Source of the DNA: Candidatus Gastranaerophilales bacterium
GTDB lineage: Bacteria > Cyanobacteriota > Vampirovibrionia > Gastranaerophilales > Gastranaerophilaceae
Length of the DNA stretch: 9,125 bases
Direction of reading: 5' to 3'
Assembly (NCBI GenBank): GCA_944323095.1
Contig: CALURE010000054.1
Location: 1 to 9,125 of the forward strand
Shown: one piece after another, positions 6,626-9,125 of the stretch
Numbering within the stretch: the stretch's first letter is position 1
How the letters are laid out: each line of letters starts with the position of its first letter
The notes under the pieces: model-generated
What the model was told of the DNA's origin: nothing
What the model saw: only the letters and a program-made list of their open reading frames with translations
Database searches by the model: none
Program-made: the position numbers and the translations under genes

Positions 6626-7420
6626 TTAATCCACCCAGCCTGACAAACAAGCATTTTTGTAATTTACCGGAACAGGTTTTATAATACTATAAGCCTGTTT
6701 TATCAACTCAATTGAATTGTTCAGCCTGTTTGTAAAATGTATTGTATCCGCTTTAACAACAGTCTTGCCGCCTTCAATATTTGAAACCTGTGAAGATGAA
6801 AGCAATTGCTTTAAGCGGTTTATTTCAATTTCTGTATTTTCTGTATCTTTTGCAACAGTATTAACTGTCCCGTCAACATTATACATTTTTTCAAGACAAA
6901 CTTCATGTGCAACGGGAATATTAATCAACTCTCCTGTTTTTTCAAGAATTTCTCCAGTAGCTCCGTATAAAACAAGCCATTTTGAGCATTTTTTAACAGC
7001 TTTTGCAACCGAACAGCTGAAAGCAAAATCTGATGCGCATCTTTTATACATAGCCCCATGAGGTCTCACATGTTCTATTTCCATATTAAATGTCTTAGCA
7101 AAAGACATTAAAGCTCCGACCTGATAAATAACCAGAGCTTCTATCTCATCATCTGTTAAATCCATATCACGGTAACCGAACCCTTGAATATCATCAAAAC
7201 CAACATGAGCACCAACAACAACATTGTTTTCTTTTGCTCTTAAAAGAGCATTTTTGATAGTCAACGGATCGCCTGCATGAAAACCGCAGGAAATATTAAC
7301 AGAGCTTGCAAAATCTAATAAGTCAAATTCCGAATTATTTTTATATATACCGAAACTCTGGGCTAAATCTATATTAAAATCAATATTTTTAATCGCTGTT
7401 TTTTCTAAATTATCCTGCAT
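6626..7420 (-). CDS. pxpA: 5-oxoprolinase subunit A (LamB/YcsF family)
   Basis: This family forms, with PxpB and PxpC, the bacterial ATP-dependent 5-oxoprolinase that opens 5-oxoproline to glutamate. Motifs seen are IDFNIDLAQSFG (diverged from the usual DLNCDLGE-FG), NISCGFHAGDP, VVGAHVGFDD followed by GFGYRDMDL, and HVRPHGAMYK. Near-full length at 264 residues from the ATG. A GTG at 7435 would add five residues; the ATG at 7420 was preferred because the family usually begins close to the first conserved strand and a GTGAG lies about 10 nt upstream of it, but neither ribosome site is strong. pxpB and pxpC are not in the window. It is the first gene of the six-gene operon. The loss of C and E in the first motif makes full activity uncertain. 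Confidence 0.9.
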   Translation of the reverse strand: MQDNLEKTAIKNIDFNIDLAQSFGIYKNNSEFDLLDFASSVNISCGFHAGDPLTIKNALLRAKENNVVVGAHVGFDDIQGFGYRDMDLTDDEIEALVIYQVGALMSFAKTFNMEIEHVRPHGAMYKRCASDFAFSCSVAKAVKKCSKWLVLYGATGEILEKTGELINIPVAHEVCLEKMYNVDGTVNTVAKDTENTEIEINRLKQLLSSSQVSNIEGGKTVVKADTIHFTNRLNNSIELIKQAYSIIKPVPVNYKNACLSGWVD

Positions 7421-7455
7421 AACAATGTTTCTCACTATAAATCTCTAATAAATTA

Positions 7456-7486
7456 ATTATACAGGATAAATAATTAATTGCCACAA
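7456..7486 (-). promoter_or_regulatory. Probable promoter of the pxpA-yvcK-pan operon
   Basis: Minus-strand TATAAT (7461-7456) is a perfect -10 with TG directly in front of it. The nearest -35-like hexamer, TTGTGG (7486-7481), is 19 nt away, longer than ideal. Start of transcription would be near 7449, about 30 nt before the pxpA start. It is the only good promoter found ahead of the six-gene cluster. Confidence 0.55.
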
Positions 7487-7509
7487 TCTTTACATAATAT
7501 TAACAGGCT

Positions 7510-8139
7510 CTAATTATAAAAAACATCTGAAACTTCCAGAAACATGCATTGTTTCGTAAAATATGCAAGTTTTCCGATGTCATTTTTGTCATAATTTTTA
7601 AGGTTAAATAATACATCATATTTTGTCGATCCTTTAGATCGTTTTTTAGAGAAAAATAAATACAAATACCCGTTTGTTAAAACAAGATAATCACCTTTAA
7701 AATACATCGGATTCATCAATTCATCCAAATCACAATCTGGATTGTTATTGCATCTGAATTCTTGATTTTCTATATCAACATCTTCCAAACTAAAATCAGC
7801 AAACTTTATATATAAAGGTCTTTTACGCAGTCTGCTTTTATCCCATTTTTTTGTAATAAAATCAGATGCAAAAGACGCATCTTTATTAACTCTGGCAAAT
7901 TCTCTCATATCATAAGTGTTATAGCCCATTACCATAAAAAACGGAATTATAAGTTTTTCAAGCTTTTCTTTTTTTGACAGAGAGTCATAATTTTTCAAAT
8001 CATTTCCATTTTTTATTATTGCGAGATTACGCGCAAGAACACGCTTGTTTAACTTATATATAAGTTTTTTGCAAAAAGAATATATAAGAAATGAAACAAT
8101 CAGAACAATTGCGAACAATAAAAGAGCCATGAAAACCAT
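7510..8139 (-). CDS. Membrane-anchored protein, possible decayed restriction-nuclease fold
   Basis: Not a recognised gene. The 209 residues begin with one strong membrane helix (4-22) followed by basic residues, so the rest is probably cytoplasmic. The soluble part follows the order of the HsdR N-terminal/PD-(D/E)XK type domain: KLIIPFFMVMGYNTYD (62-77) like the P-f-L-LGYd start, ASDFITKK (91-98) in the place of the D-Y-i strand, PLYIKFADF (108-116) in the place of the i-E-x-K strand, and YLVLTNGYLYLFFSKK (151-166) like the vlTNG strand. The E of the E-x-K pair is Y here, so nuclease activity is unlikely. An alternative start is the ATG at 8130. Neither ATG has a Shine-Dalgarno. Fold and function are inference. 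Confidence 0.75.
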   Translation of the reverse strand: MVFMALLLFAIVLIVSFLIYSFCKKLIYKLNKRVLARNLAIIKNGNDLKNYDSLSKKEKLEKLIIPFFMVMGYNTYDMREFARVNKDASFASDFITKKWDKSRLRKRPLYIKFADFSLEDVDIENQEFRCNNNPDCDLDELMNPMYFKGDYLVLTNGYLYLFFSKKRSKGSTKYDVLFNLKNYDKNDIGKLAYFTKQCMFLEVSDVFYN

Positions 8140-8145
8140 ATTTAT

Positions 8146-8174
8146 ATTTTAACACTTTTTTATAAATGCTGCAA
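8146..8174 (-). promoter_or_regulatory. Possible promoter giving a very short leader
   Basis: Minus-strand TTGCAG (8174-8169) and TAAAAT (8151-8146) are 17 nt apart. Transcription would start near 8139, at or just before the start codon of the downstream gene, which lacks a Shine-Dalgarno. The -35 is weak. Confidence 0.35.
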
Positions 8175-8203
8175 TAAATATAATTCTTTTATGTGAACTT
8201 TTA

Positions 8204-9125
8204 TTAATCATTTTTCTGTCCTTCTGCATATTTTGTATAAATAGGATCTCCGCCATTCAAAATATTTTTCAGACTATTCCAGCCGCTTTTACTCCAGCCG
8301 GATGCCTTACCGTCTGCCTGTATTCTTAATTCAAATGCATCAGCCCCGTATTGATTAGGGCCTGAATTTCCGTTTGTATCAAATCTGACTGCCGCGCAAT
8401 AATTACGTGTATAAGTACCGGTTACAGGATTACCGTCTTTATCTACAACAAGATTACCATTCTCATCATACACATCTGTAGTCGCACTCCCTGCACATTC
8501 AGAAAACTGCTGCAAAGAAATCACTGAACCATCTTTTAAAACAATTATAGGATTTGTTTTCCAGCTCGCATCTGCAAAGGCGCCGGTATCAGGCTTATAC
8601 AAAGCGCTCGCCCACAAAACATTATGCGCATACATCTCACAATCTTTCGATGGTTTTAAACAAAGTTTTGCCCCGTCAAAATATTTTGCAAAATTCGTTA
8701 ACACTTCTTGCGAAGTTTTTGACGTATCAAATAAACCTGTTACATCTCCATAGGCTTCATTCTCGGCTTCATAAAGTTTAATAGCCTGAAATATAACAGA
8801 ATAAGTTTTTTTAGCTCTTGTTGCGAGTTCTTTATTTTTATAGCTGGCAATCAATGAAGGCATAGTCATTGCCGCAACTATACCGATAATCCCAAGCGTG
8901 ATTAAGACTTCTGCAAGTGTAAAGGCAGCATTCCGTTTAAGTGAAGGTTGAAGGTTGAAGGTTGAAGCGCTTTTCCCTCGCCCCTTACGCGAGAGGGGGA
9001 AAAGCTGATTATTGGAAGATAGGAGGGTAGGAAGATTAGAAGATAAGCTTTTTAACGTAAATAGCCTACCTTCATATCTTCTTATCTTCTTACCCTCTAA
9101 ACTAGCTTGACCTCCCTCTAAATGA
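8204..9125 (-). CDS. Type IV pilin-like pseudopilin, 5' end outside window
   Basis: A prepilin-type N-terminal signal is plain: LKRNAA then FTLAEVLITLGIIGIVAAM, with cleavage before F (codon 8923-8921), alanine instead of glycine at -1 and glutamate at +5. The mature protein is 239 residues: a hydrophobic assembly helix, then a globular domain with four cysteines and a double turn-like stretch DENGNLVVDKDGNPV. Such proteins are membrane-inserted and assembled by type II secretion or type IV pilus machinery. The methionine at 8869 is inside the hydrophobic helix and cannot be the start. Upstream the frame is open for 67 codons to the window edge without ATG, GTG, TTG or CTG, so the start lies beyond 9125. 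This leader is far longer than the usual 6-25 residues and is made of repeat DNA. Exact role within a secretion or pilus system is unknown. Confidence 0.88.
   Translation of the reverse strand, partial: HLEGGQASLEGKKIRRYEGRLFTLKSLSSNLPTLLSSNNQLFPLSRKGRGKSASTFNLQPSLKRNAAFTLAEVLITLGIIGIVAAMTMPSLIASYKNKELATRAKKTYSVIFQAIKLYEAENEAYGDVTGLFDTSKTSQEVLTNFAKYFDGAKLCLKPSKDCEMYAHNVLWASALYKPDTGAFADASWKTNPIIVLKDGSVISLQQFSECAGSATTDVYDENGNLVVDKDGNPVTGTYTRNYCAAVRFDTNGNSGPNQYGADAFELRIQADGKASGWSKSGWNSLKNILNGGDPIYTKYAEGQKND
8943..8963. repeat. Three tandem copies of gaaggtt, in coding frame
   Basis: Units 8943-8949, 8950-8956 and 8957-8963 are identical, followed by a partial gaag. Three copies of 7 nt equal seven codons, so the reading frame on the minus strand is kept (TFNLQPS). 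It lies 19 nt upstream of the prepilin cleavage codon. Confidence 0.85.
8969..9005. repeat. GC-rich hairpin repeat inside the pseudopilin frame
   Basis: gcttttccc (8969-8977) pairs with gggaaaagc (8997-9005), and tcgc (8978-8981) with gcga (8989-8992), leaving gagg bulged on one side. It resembles the C/G-rich palindrome at 410-429, and like it is followed by tgattat (9006-9012). Confidence 0.7.
9023..9097. repeat. 75-nt palindromic element, exactly 25 codons
   Basis: Left arm 9023-9045 (gagggtaggaagattag then aagata) and right arm 9075-9097 are reverse complements at 21 of 23 positions, around a 29-nt centre. The element is 75 nt and its edges coincide with codon edges of the pseudopilin frame (EGKKIRRYEG at one end, SSNLPTL at the other). 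Confidence 0.75.
9093..9122. repeat. Direct repeat of ccctctaaa, 21-nt period
   Basis: ccctctaaa occurs at 9093-9101 and 9114-9122, 21 nt apart, so on the minus strand both copies are read in the same frame as LEG, seven codons apart. The first copy overlaps the edge of the 75-nt palindrome. Confidence 0.6.

Noticed and set aside
8204..8869. Pseudopilin starting at the methionine at 8869
   Set aside because: This start would cut the prepilin signal FTLAEVLITLG in half; the frame clearly continues upstream.
8943..9097. CRISPR array
   Set aside because: The repeats are of different types and lengths, with no regular unique spacers, and they sit in a reading frame.

Overview
The window is AT-rich bacterial DNA with one coding strand: every supported gene is on the minus strand, so transcription runs from high to low coordinates. 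The best guess for the source is an uncultured gut relative of the Cyanobacteria (Melainabacteria/Vampirovibrionia, Gastranaerophilales type). Three things point there: the YvcK protein has the two-helix membrane N-terminus I associate with cyanobacterial homologues; the pseudopilin carries FTLAEVLITLG followed by a short globular domain; and short palindromic repeats are scattered around. This assignment is inference, since there is no rRNA in the window.

Layout from high to low coordinates. 8204-9125: a type IV pilin-like/type II secretion pseudopilin whose start lies beyond the window. Its reading frame runs without a stop through about 60 codons of repetitive DNA before reaching the prepilin signal. 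7510-8139: a small membrane-anchored protein that resembles a decayed restriction-endonuclease-fold (HsdR N-terminal type) domain. 1858-7435: six tightly spaced genes that look like one operon: pxpA (5-oxoprolinase subunit A), yvcK, panB, a membrane/TPR-like protein, panC, and a membrane protein with a cyclase-homology-like C-terminus. PanB and PanC are two of the steps of vitamin B5 synthesis (ketopantoate and pantothenate formation). 607-1850: an independent ribosomal-protein unit with a sigma70-type promoter, an L10 autoregulatory leader, a possible attenuator hairpin, rplJ and rplL, closed by a strong terminator at 554-583. Neither rplK-rplA nor rpoB flanks it here.

1-553 has no gene. It is filled with different short palindromic or tandem repeats and a C10 tract. 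The most unusual feature is that related repeat modules occur both in this non-coding stretch and inside the reading frame of the pseudopilin at the other end. There a 75-nt palindrome occupies exactly 25 codons and the frame stays open while both other frames are stopped. This resembles the in-frame palindromic elements known from Rickettsia, placed directly ahead of a secretion signal.
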